DNA of 64,000 nt from Parvibaculum sp035325945 (GCF_035325945.1 NZ_DAOKYX010000015.1:1-64000), one strand, 5' to 3'; counted from the first letter of the stretch, positions 33,086 through 41,820 are shown. A program made the numbers and translations. The notes: generated from the letters alone by a model not told the origin.

Positions 33086-34297
33086 ATGCGGCGAGATTAT
33101 CTCAGACGGCTGACGGTCGGCGCGGCGCTCGCCATGCTGACGTTTCTGCCCGGCTCGGTCATTTCGGCTCCCCCCGATACACCGCCCGCGTCGGCCGCCG
33201 CGGATGCCGAAGCTCTCCGCATCGTCGACGAAGCCGCCGAGGCGATTGCGGCGGGACGACATGAGGAAGCGATAGCGGTGCTCGATGCCGCCATTAATGG
33301 CCACAAGCTCACAGGCATGCCATTGGCCGTCGCATATCATCATCGCGGCATGGCCCATCAGAAGTCCGGCGACGGCACGGCGGCGATCGCCGATTACACG
33401 AAGGCGATCGATCTCGGCACGCTACCCGAAGAGATGAAGGTGCGGGTCCACTACAACCGCGCGCTCGCGGAAGCGGCAACGGGAAACAAGATGGCGGCCG
33501 AACTCGATTATTCGCGCGCCATCGAACTTGCGCCGAGCTACGCGCCCGCCTGGCACAACCGCGCCAATCTCGAACGCGAGCGCCGCGACTATCCGACGGC
33601 GATCCGCGATTACGGCGAGGCCATGGCAAGGCTCGATGGCGACAAGCGCAAATTTCCGCTGCTCGGCCGCGCTCTCGCCTATGAGCGGAGCGGAAATCTG
33701 CCCGCGGCCGTGGCCGATCTGAGGGAAGCGCTGGCCATCGATCCGCAGTTTCAGCTGGCGCAGGCGAAGCTCGATGAATTCGAACCGATGCTGGCGGAGG
33801 CAGAAGCGGGTGCGGAGGGGCAGGAGAATCTCGCCACCGGCTCGATCGGCTCGGGCGAAATGGCGCCAGCCTCCCGGCAGGTGCCAGTCTCCCGACAGGT
33901 GATCGAGGTGGCACCGAAAAACGGCTGGACCACGCAAGCGCGCCGCTACGGGGCGGAACCAGTGGCTGAAACGGAGACGGAGAAGCCCCGGCGTCTCGCC
34001 TCCCTTCCGCCGGCGGAGCCCGTGGCGCGGCAAGCGGCGGCGAGCGGGAAGGGAACTTATCGCATCCAGCTCGGCGCCTTCCGCGCGCAAGGCGACGCCA
34101 GCAAGGCGTGGAACGACATGCAGGCCCGCCATCCCATCCTCGCGCCGCTCGATCATCGGATCGAGGAAGCCGATCTCGGCGAAAAGGGCGTCTTTTTCCG
34201 GCTTCAGGCGGGCAGTTTCAAAACCCGCGCCGAGGCCCGCGCCTATTGCGAGAGACTCAAGGCAAAGCGCCTCGATTGCCTCGTCGCGGGCGGGTGA
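33086..34297 (+). CDS. Exported TPR protein with C-terminal SPOR domain
   Basis: 403 aa. Signal peptide at residues 1-27 (TVGAALAMLTFLPGSVISA), then four to five tetratricopeptide repeats (about 40-235; e.g. AYHHRGMAHQKSGDGTAAIADY, NRALAEAATGNKMAAELDYS), a low-complexity Ala/Glu/Pro linker with a short repeat (ASRQVPVSRQV), and a C-terminal SPOR domain (TYRIQLGAFRAQGDASKAW ... FRLQAGSFKTRAEARAYCE). SPOR domains bind denuded peptidoglycan at division sites, so a periplasmic role in envelope or division is inferred. The gene stands alone; its target protein is unknown. Confidence 0.82.
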   Translation: MRRDYLRRLTVGAALAMLTFLPGSVISAPPDTPPASAAADAEALRIVDEAAEAIAAGRHEEAIAVLDAAINGHKLTGMPLAVAYHHRGMAHQKSGDGTAAIADYTKAIDLGTLPEEMKVRVHYNRALAEAATGNKMAAELDYSRAIELAPSYAPAWHNRANLERERRDYPTAIRDYGEAMARLDGDKRKFPLLGRALAYERSGNLPAAVADLREALAIDPQFQLAQAKLDEFEPMLAEAEAGAEGQENLATGSIGSGEMAPASRQVPVSRQVIEVAPKNGWTTQARRYGAEPVAETETEKPRRLASLPPAEPVARQAAASGKGTYRIQLGAFRAQGDASKAWNDMQARHPILAPLDHRIEEADLGEKGVFFRLQAGSFKTRAEARAYCERLKAKRLDCLVAGG

Positions 34298-34350
34298 GCC
34301 AGAATTGACGTAGCGGCCAGGCGGCTAAAGCCCCTCGCGCAGACGGGCTG

Positions 34351-34380
34351 TTGTCCCGCATGGCTTTTGGTCGCTAAACT
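34351..34380 (+). promoter_or_regulatory. Putative promoter of the HMGS-like/thiolase unit
   Basis: TTGTCC (34351-34356), 18-nt spacer, TAAACT (34375-34380), with a leader of about 30 nt. Another weaker pair lies at 34305 (TTGACG) with only 15 nt spacing. By eye. Confidence 0.42.
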
Positions 34381-34413
34381 CGGGCCAACAACAACACTTC
34401 GCAGCAAGGGGAA

Positions 34414-35925
34414 ATGATGGCCCAGCAGTCAATCGGGCTTACAGCCTTTGGCGGTTACGTTCCGCGGCTTCGTCTGCAACGCAAGGCAATCGCGCAGGCC
34501 AATGCCTGGATCGCTCCGAACTTTCTCGGCAAGGGGAAGGGCGAGCGTTCCATGGCGAACTGGGACGAAGACGCGATCACCATGGCGGTGGAAGCGGCGC
34601 GCGACCTGCTCGGACCGGATGACGATCGCTCGCATGTCGATACGCTCTATTTCGGCTCGACGACATTTCCCTTCGTGGACCGCCTCAATGCGGGCATCGT
34701 GGCAGCCGCGCTGACGCTCGACGAGAATGTGCGCGCGGTCGATGTGGCATCGACGCAGCGCGCGGGCACCTCGGCGTTGCTTCAGGCGCTGACAGCGGTG
34801 AAGGCGGGAGAGGCGAAACACGCGCTCGTCCTTGCCTCCGACCATCGCAAGGCGCGGGCGGCAAGCGCGCAGGAGCTCGACTTCGGCGACGGCGCGGCGG
34901 CGGTTTCCATCGGCAGCGAGAATGTCATCGCCACCTATCTCGGGGGCACGAGCCTGACGGTCGATTTCGTCGATCACTATCGCGGCCAGGGCGAGGACTT
35001 CGACTACAACTGGGAAGAGCGCTGGATTCGCGACGAGGGCTACTCGAAGATCGTGCCGCGGGCGGTGAAGGCGGCGCTCGAGAATGCGGGCGTCAAGGCC
35101 GAGGACATCAAGCATTTCGTCCTGCCCTGCATGTTCGGCGACAAGTTCGTGCAACAGCTCGCCAAGCGCTGCGGCATCGCGCCGGAAGCGGCCCGCGACA
35201 CGCTGGCGACAAATTGCGGCGAGACGGGCACCGCACATTCTCTCGTCATGCTCGTGCATGCCTTGCAGAAGGATGTGAAGCCGGGCGAGAAGGTTCTCCT
35301 CGTCCATTTCGGCGGCGGCTGCGACGCGCTCGTCTTCGAGGCGACCGACAAGCTCTCGAGCATGGCCGACAAGCGCGGCATCGTCGGGGCGCTTGCGAAC
35401 CGCAAGGAGGAGACGAACTATCTCAAGTTCCTCACCTTCAACGGTCTGATCGAGTGGGAGCGCGGCATGCGCGGCGAGCAGGACAAGAAGACCGCGCTCA
35501 CCACGCTCTACCGCAACGAGGACATGATCATGGGTCTCGTCGGCGGACGCTGCAAGGAAACGGGTGTTGTGCAGTTCCCGCGCTCGCGCATTTCGGTCAA
35601 CCCGAACAATCACACCGTGGACACGCAGGAGCCTTACAAGTTTGCCGAGCGCAAGGCCAAGATCCTGTCCTGGTCAGCGGACTTCCTTTCGTTCAGCATG
35701 AACCCGCCCAATCATTACGGCATGGTCGTTTTCGACGAGGGCGGCCGGATCATGATGGACTTCACCGATGTGGAGCAGGGCAGTGTCGATAGCGGCATGG
35801 ATGTGCGCCTCGCCTTCCGCATCAAGGACTTCGATGAGAAGCGCGGCTTCCGCCGCTATTTCTGGAAGGCCGTTCCGGTTACCGGCAGCAAATCGTCAGC
35901 GAAATCAGGGCAGGCCGCCGAATAG
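34414..35925 (+). CDS. HMG-CoA-synthase-like protein fused to a DUF35 OB-fold, catalytic Cys replaced by Gln
   Basis: 503 aa. Residues 1 to about 340 have the HMG-CoA synthase/KAS III-like thiolase fold (GLTAFGGYVPRLRL, DTLYFGSTTFPF, ATNCGETGTAHSLVML). Residues about 370-490 resemble a DUF35 OB-fold (VGGRCKETGVVQFPRSR, GMVVFDEGGRIMMDF), whose zinc ribbon keeps just one Cys. The nucleophile region, normally A-C-x-x-G-T, reads ASTQRAGTSA, placing Gln115 where Cys should be; the catalytic His region (usually FHxPxxK) reads FVLPCMFGDKF. Ordinary HMG-CoA synthesis is therefore unlikely. The thiolase gene follows 33 nt later. ATG 34417 is an alternative start with better spacing to AAGGGG. Confidence 0.8.
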   Translation: MMAQQSIGLTAFGGYVPRLRLQRKAIAQANAWIAPNFLGKGKGERSMANWDEDAITMAVEAARDLLGPDDDRSHVDTLYFGSTTFPFVDRLNAGIVAAALTLDENVRAVDVASTQRAGTSALLQALTAVKAGEAKHALVLASDHRKARAASAQELDFGDGAAAVSIGSENVIATYLGGTSLTVDFVDHYRGQGEDFDYNWEERWIRDEGYSKIVPRAVKAALENAGVKAEDIKHFVLPCMFGDKFVQQLAKRCGIAPEAARDTLATNCGETGTAHSLVMLVHALQKDVKPGEKVLLVHFGGGCDALVFEATDKLSSMADKRGIVGALANRKEETNYLKFLTFNGLIEWERGMRGEQDKKTALTTLYRNEDMIMGLVGGRCKETGVVQFPRSRISVNPNNHTVDTQEPYKFAERKAKILSWSADFLSFSMNPPNHYGMVVFDEGGRIMMDFTDVEQGSVDSGMDVRLAFRIKDFDEKRGFRRYFWKAVPVTGSKSSAKSGQAAE

Positions 35926-35958
35926 GTGCAGCCGAAGCGATCAGGGAAGGACAAAATC

Positions 35959-37161
35959 ATGGCTTCAGGTATCAAGGACAAGGTTGCGATCCTCGGCATG
36001 GGCTGCTCGAAATTCGGCGAGCGCTGGGACGCGGGCCCCGAGGAACTGATGGTCGAGGCCTATCTCGAGGCGATGCAGGATGCGGGCATCGAGCCGACGC
36101 AGATCGATGCGGCATGGTTCTCGACGCATATCGACGAGGTCGGCACCGGCAAGGGCGGCACGCCGCTCTCGCTCGCGCTGCGCCTGCCGAACATCGCGGT
36201 GACGCGCGTCGAGAATTTCTGCGCTGGCGGATCGGAAGCGCTGCGCGGCGCCGTCTATGCCGTCGCATCGGGCGCGGCCGACATCGCTCTCGCGCTCGGC
36301 GTCGAGAAGCTCAAGGATACCGGCTATGGCGGCCTGCCGGTGGGTGCCGCCGGCACGCTCATTCCGCAATGGGCGCCTTCGGGATCGGCGCCGGGCAACT
36401 TCGCCCAGCTCGCCTCCGCCTATCGCGCGAAGCACGGCGTCGCCAAGGAAGACCTCAAGCGCGCCATTGCGCATGTCTCGGTCAAGAGCCATGCCAATGG
36501 CGCCAAGAATCCGAAGGCGCATCTGCGCAACGTCGTGACCGAAGAGCAGGTCATGAACGCGCCGATGATCGCCGAGCCGCTCGGCCTCTTCGACTGCTGC
36601 GGCGTCTCCGACGGCGCGGCGGCGGCCATCGTCACGACGCCGGAAATCGCCAAGGCGCTCGGCAAGAAGGACATCGTCACGGTGAAGGCGATGCAGCTTG
36701 CGGTGTCGAACGGGCTTGAGTCCCAGCACAATTCCTGGGACGGCAGCTATTTCCACACGGCGCGGATCGCGGCACGGAAAGCCTATAACGAGGCAGGCAT
36801 CCAGAAGCCGCGCGAGGAAGTCAGCATGATGGAAGTGCATGACTGCTTCTCGATCACCGAACTCGTCACCATGGAAGACCTCTTCATCTCGCCGGAAGGC
36901 GGCGCGGTGAAGGACGTCATGGACGGCTTCTACGATGCCGATGGCAAGGTGCCTTGCCAGATCGACGGCGGCCTCAAGTGCTTCGGCCACCCGATCGGCG
37001 CTTCGGGCCTGCGCATGGCCTATGAGATGTATCTTCAGATCCTCGGCCGGGCGGGCGAGCGGCAGCTCAGGAATCCGCGGATCGGCCTGACGCACAATCT
37101 CGGCGGCGCGCCGTCGTCGAATGTGTGCTCGGTGACGATCATCGGCGCCTATGGTGCGTGA
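35959..37161 (+). CDS. Thiolase-family acyltransferase (SCP2-type)
   Basis: 400 aa from ATG 35959 (MASGIKDKVAILGMGCSKFG), behind GGGAAGGAC; a GTG 33 nt upstream is less likely. Nucleophile Cys in VENFCAGGSEALRGA, active His in MMEVHDCFSITEL, and the C-terminal motif LKCFGHPIGASGLRM in place of the biosynthetic CxG. This is the SCP-x/lipid-transfer-like branch, which often pairs with DUF35 proteins and HMGS-like partners. With its intact Cys it is probably the only chemically competent Claisen subunit of the pair. Followed by a strong terminator, so the unit has two genes. Confidence 0.87.
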   Translation: MASGIKDKVAILGMGCSKFGERWDAGPEELMVEAYLEAMQDAGIEPTQIDAAWFSTHIDEVGTGKGGTPLSLALRLPNIAVTRVENFCAGGSEALRGAVYAVASGAADIALALGVEKLKDTGYGGLPVGAAGTLIPQWAPSGSAPGNFAQLASAYRAKHGVAKEDLKRAIAHVSVKSHANGAKNPKAHLRNVVTEEQVMNAPMIAEPLGLFDCCGVSDGAAAAIVTTPEIAKALGKKDIVTVKAMQLAVSNGLESQHNSWDGSYFHTARIAARKAYNEAGIQKPREEVSMMEVHDCFSITELVTMEDLFISPEGGAVKDVMDGFYDADGKVPCQIDGGLKCFGHPIGASGLRMAYEMYLQILGRAGERQLRNPRIGLTHNLGGAPSSNVCSVTIIGAYGA

Positions 37162-37183
37162 TCGTATGATTGCGTGATGAGCG

Positions 37184-37213
37184 AGGGCCGGGAGAAATCC
37201 CGGCCCTTTTTTT
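37184..37213 (+). terminator. Strong intrinsic terminator after the thiolase gene
   Basis: 10-bp GC-rich stem (37184-37193 with 37198-37207), GAAA tetraloop, then seven T. Closes the HMGS-like/thiolase operon 13 nt before the MBOAT start. Confidence 0.92.
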
Positions 37214-37226
37214 GTTGCGGGGACGA

Positions 37227-38735
37227 ATGCTTTTCAATTCGCCTGTCTTTCTCTTCGCCTTCCTGCCGGCAGTGACGCTGCTCTGCTTTTTCATCCGCTC
37301 CCGTCTCGGCCGGGAGGCGGCGCTCGGCTTTCTCGTCCTTGCATCCCTCTTTTTCTACGGCTGGTGGAACCCGGTCTATCTGCCGCTTCTGATCGTCCTC
37401 GCGATCTTCAATTTCGTTCTGGCGCGTTTCATTCTCGCCGAGCGGATAAAACCGGAAGGCGGGCGTGCGGCCGCTCTCGTGGCCTTCGGTGTGACGGTCG
37501 ATCTCGCTGCGCTCGCCTATTTCAAATATACGGATTTCTTCATTGGTACGCTGAACAATATGGTGGGGACGGAATTTCCACTCCAGCACATCGTCCTGCC
37601 GCTCGCGATATCCTTCTTTACCTTTCAGAAAATCGCCTATCTGGTCGATGCCGGGCGTGGCCGGGTAGAGAAGCACAGCTTTCTCGAATATTGCTTCTTC
37701 GTGATGTTCTTCCCCCAGCTCATCGCCGGACCCATCGTTCATCATCACGAGATCTTCAGCCAGACGAAGCGGGAGCGGAGCTTTCGTTTCGACCGCATGA
37801 ACCTCGCCGTCGGCCTCACGATCTTCTTCATGGGGCTCTTCAAGAAGGTCGTCATCGCGGACAATCTGGCGCCGCTCGCCAGCGCCGTATTCGGCGATGC
37901 CGGAAGCGGCCATGAAATCTCGTTCCTCCGCGCCTGGGAGGGAATGTTCGCCTACACCTTCCAGCTTTATTTCGATTTTTCAGGCTATTCGGACATGGCC
38001 ATCGGCGCGGCCCGCATCTTCGGCATCAGGTTGCCGCTCAATTTCAATTCGCCCTATCAGGCCGTGAACATCACCGAGTTCTGGCGGCGCTGGCATATGA
38101 CGCTGTCAAGGTTCCTGCGCGACTATCTCTATATCCCGCTTGGCGGCAACAGGCGCGGCAAGGCGCGGCGCTATCTCAATCTCTTCCTGACGATGGCGAT
38201 CGGTGGACTCTGGCACGGCGCGGCATGGACCTTCGTCCTCTGGGGCGCGATGCACGGCCTCATGCTCATCGTCAATCATGGCTGGCGAGCGATCTGGACG
38301 AAGCCCATCGACAAATGGTGGTCGCGGGGCATCGCGCGCGCGATCACTCTGCTCTTCGTTGCGCTGGCATGGGTTCCCTTTCGCGCACCTGACCTCGATG
38401 CGGCAATCGCTATCTATCGCGGTCTGGTCACATGGTCGCCGGACGCGTCGTTTCAGGCGCTCGGAGGCGATCTCTTCTGGCTCATGTTCTGGGTGAGCGT
38501 CGCCTGGTTCTGGCCCAATACGCAGCAATGGATGGCCATGGCGCGGCCTGCCTTCAACTATTCGCTGAAGGAAAGGCGCAGCGACCCGCTGTTGCTGCCG
38601 TTGAAGGGTGCCGTTGCGCGGCGTCTCACCTATTGGCGGCCGGGCGCTGCCTATGCCGCCGCCATTGGCCTTTGTGCGGCGGCTTCCTTTCTCAGTCTCC
38701 AGCGTGTCAGCGAGTTCCTCTATTTCCAGTTCTGA
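37227..38735 (+). CDS. MBOAT-family O-acyltransferase (AlgI/DltB-like)
   Basis: 502 aa polytopic membrane protein with about ten helices. Start ATG 37227 (MLFNSPVFLFAFLP), right after the terminator; upstream in-frame residues would overlap it. MBOAT signatures: FVMFFPQLIAGPIVHHHE, YFDFSGYSDMAIGAARIFGI, EFWRRWHMTLSRFLRDYLYIPLGGNRRG. The invariant His is His330 in GLWHGAAW, with a second His343 in GAMHG. Such proteins move acyl groups from cytoplasmic donors to extracytoplasmic polysaccharide with an SGNH partner, which is encoded 4 nt downstream. The glycan is unknown; no alginate genes are near. Confidence 0.92.
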   Translation: MLFNSPVFLFAFLPAVTLLCFFIRSRLGREAALGFLVLASLFFYGWWNPVYLPLLIVLAIFNFVLARFILAERIKPEGGRAAALVAFGVTVDLAALAYFKYTDFFIGTLNNMVGTEFPLQHIVLPLAISFFTFQKIAYLVDAGRGRVEKHSFLEYCFFVMFFPQLIAGPIVHHHEIFSQTKRERSFRFDRMNLAVGLTIFFMGLFKKVVIADNLAPLASAVFGDAGSGHEISFLRAWEGMFAYTFQLYFDFSGYSDMAIGAARIFGIRLPLNFNSPYQAVNITEFWRRWHMTLSRFLRDYLYIPLGGNRRGKARRYLNLFLTMAIGGLWHGAAWTFVLWGAMHGLMLIVNHGWRAIWTKPIDKWWSRGIARAITLLFVALAWVPFRAPDLDAAIAIYRGLVTWSPDASFQALGGDLFWLMFWVSVAWFWPNTQQWMAMARPAFNYSLKERRSDPLLLPLKGAVARRLTYWRPGAAYAAAIGLCAAASFLSLQRVSEFLYFQF

Positions 38736-38738
38736 ACG

Positions 38739-39767
38739 ATGACGAAGTTGCCGCTCGAAGCCAGATCCTATCTTCTCATGCTTGGCAGCGTGATCGCGCT
38801 CTCTCTTGGCGCTGTCCTCGCGCTCAACGCCCTGGTCGATCCGCTCTGGTATTTCGGCGGCAACAGGCTCGGATCGGTCAATTTCGCCTTCAACGAACGT
38901 ATCTCGAAGGCGAACCGCATCGCCGGCCATGAAAGGGACTATGACTGCATCATCTTCGGCGACAGCCGCGTGACGCTGCTGCCGGAGCGCCTGATCGAAG
39001 GCTATCGCTGTTACAACATGGCCTTCTCGTCCGGCACGGTCAGCGAATTCGTGGACTACGCAAACTGGCTCCGCGGGCGCGGCTTTTCACCAAGGCTCGT
39101 CATCGTCGGATTGAGCGCGACCGATTTCCGCGTGTATGTATCGCCGCGCAATACGCCGGACTTCGTGCGCGAAGGGCGCGCGCCGCCATCTGCGGCCGTC
39201 TCCTATCTCTCGCTCGACGTGGCGGGCATGTCGCTTCGCTCGCTCTTCGGACGCTCCCCGGTCGATCGCGTCTATGATCGGGAGTTCCGCTGCCATGCGG
39301 CCTTTCCGGCTCTTCGCTACGATCCGCAAGTTCCTGTCCGCGATCTGCTCAAGGGGCGGTTCGACGAGCGCGCCCCTGTCGATCTCTACGGAAAATTGCG
39401 GGCGGTCTTTCCCGAGGCGCGGTTCGTGGGCTATGCGCCGCCCATCTCGGCCTGGGCTATCGCGACTTACGCGCGGATCGGCTGGCTCCAAAGCTACACC
39501 GCCGCGCTCCATGATGCGGCAGAGCCGTTCGATCGGTTTCTGGATTTTAGCGCGCCGTCGCCCATGACGGCCGATGCTTCCCAGACCTATGACGGGACGC
39601 ATTATTCGGAGAGGGCGAATGAGGAGATCGCTGCGTCCCTGCTTGCGTGGCAGGGTGATGTCATCGACCTCAAGCAGGTGACGGCAAAGGAAATGCTCGC
39701 CATCTATCGCGAGCGGCTGGCGGCGCTTGCTCCGGCGCTCAGGCTCGCAGAGGAAGCGCAGCCATGA
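38739..39767 (+). CDS. Membrane-anchored SGNH-like protein, MBOAT partner
   Basis: 342 aa. One N-terminal membrane anchor (about residues 10-33), rest extracytoplasmic. SGNH-hydrolase-type blocks: CIIFGDSRVTLLP (GDS, Ser near residue 75) and, towards the C-terminus, QTYDGTHYSERANE (DxxH, Asp-His dyad). Position 3 nt after the MBOAT gene fits the two-component acylation systems (AlgI-AlgJ/X, PatA-PatB), in which the SGNH protein transfers the acetyl group to the glycan. The sequence is not close to AlgJ or AlgX as I recall them, so this is a general call. Its 3' end overlaps the convergent PAS gene by 29 nt. Confidence 0.72.
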   Translation: MTKLPLEARSYLLMLGSVIALSLGAVLALNALVDPLWYFGGNRLGSVNFAFNERISKANRIAGHERDYDCIIFGDSRVTLLPERLIEGYRCYNMAFSSGTVSEFVDYANWLRGRGFSPRLVIVGLSATDFRVYVSPRNTPDFVREGRAPPSAAVSYLSLDVAGMSLRSLFGRSPVDRVYDREFRCHAAFPALRYDPQVPVRDLLKGRFDERAPVDLYGKLRAVFPEARFVGYAPPISAWAIATYARIGWLQSYTAALHDAAEPFDRFLDFSAPSPMTADASQTYDGTHYSERANEEIAASLLAWQGDVIDLKQVTAKEMLAIYRERLAALAPALRLAEEAQP

Positions 39768-40254
39768 GCGCGCTTTCCTTCCGGCGCTGCGCCTCATGCG
39801 CGGCGACGACGAAGATGCGATCGGCCTCTCCGCCAGCGGTCGTCACCGGGAAGACGCCGCGATAGATGTGGATAAAGTCGCGCCCCTGAATGGGAACCTC
39901 GGTCCAGGAATAGATCGGCTCGCCGCTTGCCATGACTTGCAGAAATTCATTCCGCCTGATCTCGGCGCCTTCGGCCGTGAGCGCTTCGCCGAGAAGCTTC
40001 CCCGTATAGTCGACGCCGAAGATCTCGCGGCAGCCGGTGCCCGCGAGGCGGTAGCGGAACTCGGTGCGGCCATCGAGGCGCAGGGGCTCGAGAAGCAGCA
40101 GCCAGGGCACAAGGTCGGGGATGCTGGACGGGCCGAAGTCGGACCGGAGAGGCAGAGCGCCCGTTTCTCGCCCCCGGCTGTTCCAGTATCGGCCGAACAG
40201 GGCAACAGGGTGGCTTTCGGGAATGTCGATTGCGGAGAGTTGGCAATATGGCAC
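39739..40254 (-). CDS. PAS_5-type single-domain PAS protein
   Basis: 171 aa from a GTG at 40254. Core: IPDLVPWLLLLEPLR ... FRYRLAGTGCREIFGVDYTGKLLGEAL ... FPIQG/VPIQGRDFIHIYRGVFPVTT. This is the alphaproteobacterial PAS family (PF07310-like) with WxxxYxR-type sensing fold and no output domain. Such proteins are abundant in Alphaproteobacteria and their ligand is generally unknown. It overlaps the 3' end of the SGNH gene on the opposite strand. The upstream region (40255-40422) is gene-free. Confidence 0.72.
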   Translation of the reverse strand: MPYCQLSAIDIPESHPVALFGRYWNSRGRETGALPLRSDFGPSSIPDLVPWLLLLEPLRLDGRTEFRYRLAGTGCREIFGVDYTGKLLGEALTAEGAEIRRNEFLQVMASGEPIYSWTEVPIQGRDFIHIYRGVFPVTTAGGEADRIFVVAAHEAQRRKESALMAALPLRA

Positions 40255-40422
40255 GGTCGGCTCACCCGGCTGCTGGACGTAATTCGGGATGAGCCTAGGT
40301 GAAAAGCCTTACCAACTATCGCCTGCAAACCCTTCAAGTTTTAACAAAACCGGCGTCCGGCGACGAAGGCCGGGACGGAGGAAACGGGGGAGGGGGCGAT
40401 GCCCGCGCCGCCGCCGGGTCCT

Positions 40423-40803
40423 TCAATTCGCCATTTCCTCGAGCGCGCGGCGATAGCCGGAATAGTTCGGCTGGTCGATGGCGAGCTTCGTCATGGTGAT
40501 CGCCCAGAGATGATCGGCAAGGCCGGGCGTTGCCAGCGTGATTCCGCCGGATTCGATCCGTGCACAGAGTTCGCGATTAAGCTCCTCGAGCGAGCCGTCA
40601 TGGCCGAGGAGCGCCTTCAGCCTTTCGTGCTCTTCGGCATTGGCCTTGGCTGCGACCTGCAACTCACGCTTCACGATGTCGAGCGCATTGGCGGCGACCC
40701 GCGCGTGAAAGGCCGCATGGCCCTGAAGCTGGGGCATCGCATGGTTGCGAATGAAATCGGCGACGATGTCGATGAGTTCGGCTGCTGTCGGCTGATCCTG
40801 CAT
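40423..40803 (-). CDS. DUF6285-type protein, phosphotransferase companion
   Basis: 126 aa, mostly helical, no catalytic motif visible (QPTAAELIDIVADFIRNHAM at the N-terminus; FHARVAANALDIVKREL). To my knowledge genes of this type, recently named DUF6285, lie directly after ACAD10/11-like phosphotransferases in Actinobacteria and Alphaproteobacteria. Here it starts 3 nt after such a gene, giving coupled translation and suggesting a regulatory or structural subunit. Third gene of a tight leftward cassette. Function unknown. Confidence 0.72.
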   Translation of the reverse strand: MQDQPTAAELIDIVADFIRNHAMPQLQGHAAFHARVAANALDIVKRELQVAAKANAEEHERLKALLGHDGSLEELNRELCARIESGGITLATPGLADHLWAITMTKLAIDQPNYSGYRRALEEMAN

Positions 40804-40806
40804 GGC

Positions 40807-41820
40807 TCATTCCTTTCCGAGCGGCGCGAGAAGGCGCATCAGATCGACTTCGGTTTCGGAGGCGCGTCGCCCGATGGTGGCGCGTTCGACCGAGCGGTCG
40901 CCGGCCTTGAAGGCCATCACCATGGTCGTGCACATGACGCCCCATTTGAGCGTTCCGAGCACCTCCCAGAACTTCACGCGTTCGGGGTCGACCTTGTGGC
41001 CTCCCGCGGCTTCATAGCCTTCGTAGAGATCCTCGCGCCGGCCGAAGCCGCCGACCGGATTGTCGATATTGCCGAAGCGCCAGGAGTTGACGCAGATCCA
41101 GCCCAGATCCTCCATGGGATCGCCGATATGGGCGAGTTCCCAGTCGAGAACGGCGCGCACGCCGTCGGGACCGATCATCAGATTGCCGTGGCGAAAGTCG
41201 CCATGGACGAGCGTCAGTTCAGTCGTCTCCGGCGGCACGCGCTCCTTCAGCCAGCGGAAGGCCAGCTCGAAGACGGGATGCGGATGGTTGTGGGTCTTGT
41301 AGGTCTGGAAGTACTGGTCGATTTCCGCGCGAGCCGGGGAGACGCGGAGCGGCGGCAGCTTCGACTTGTCGACCTTGTGAAGGCGGGCGAGGATTTCGCC
41401 GCATTGGCGGGCGAGCTTCGGCCGCGCTTCGGCGAATTCGGGATCGCGGAGGATCTTGCGGGCGATGGTTTCGCCCTCGATCCGGTCCATGACGAAGCCA
41501 TGGCCCATGGCATCCTTGTCGTCGAGGACGAGGCGCACGGGTGGCACGGCGACGCCAGCCTCACCGGCAAGCCGGATGAGTTCAGCCTCCGTTTCGAGCC
41601 CCGCCGCCGTGCCGGAGCGCCCTTGCGTCTGGCCGCCGCCGGGCGCGCGGCGCAGAATGAGGGGGATCGGCTCGCCTTCCGTCGTCGCGTCGAAAGACCA
41701 TGTCTCCTGGCTCGCGCCGCCGGAGAGCCGGCGCAATCCGGCTATGCCGGTCGCGCCTGGAATCCTTCTGCGCACGGCGTCCGCGAGAGGGGCCGCGATC
41801 GGATTTGTCTCTGCACTCAT
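40807..41820 (-). CDS. APH/ACAD10-like phosphotransferase
   Basis: 337 aa kinase-like protein. Nucleotide loop LRRLSGGASQETWSFD (about residues 28-43); catalytic loop LVHGDFRHGNLMIGPDG and metal motif VLDWELAHIGDPMEDLGW. The family includes aminoglycoside kinases, but this subgroup corresponds to the kinase domain of human ACAD10/ACAD11, which phosphorylates 4-hydroxyacyl-CoA so that it can be isomerised and oxidised. A role in catabolism of hydroxylated fatty acids is thus more likely than antibiotic resistance. 1 nt after the upstream gene and 3 nt before the DUF6285 gene. Confidence 0.86.
   Translation of the reverse strand: MSAETNPIAAPLADAVRRRIPGATGIAGLRRLSGGASQETWSFDATTEGEPIPLILRRAPGGGQTQGRSGTAAGLETEAELIRLAGEAGVAVPPVRLVLDDKDAMGHGFVMDRIEGETIARKILRDPEFAEARPKLARQCGEILARLHKVDKSKLPPLRVSPARAEIDQYFQTYKTHNHPHPVFELAFRWLKERVPPETTELTLVHGDFRHGNLMIGPDGVRAVLDWELAHIGDPMEDLGWICVNSWRFGNIDNPVGGFGRREDLYEGYEAAGGHKVDPERVKFWEVLGTLKWGVMCTTMVMAFKAGDRSVERATIGRRASETEVDLMRLLAPLGKE

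Noticed and set aside
40807..41820. Aminoglycoside resistance kinase
   Set aside because: The APH fold is present, but the subgroup features and DUF6285 neighbour point to the ACAD10/11-like acyl kinase type, not drug resistance.
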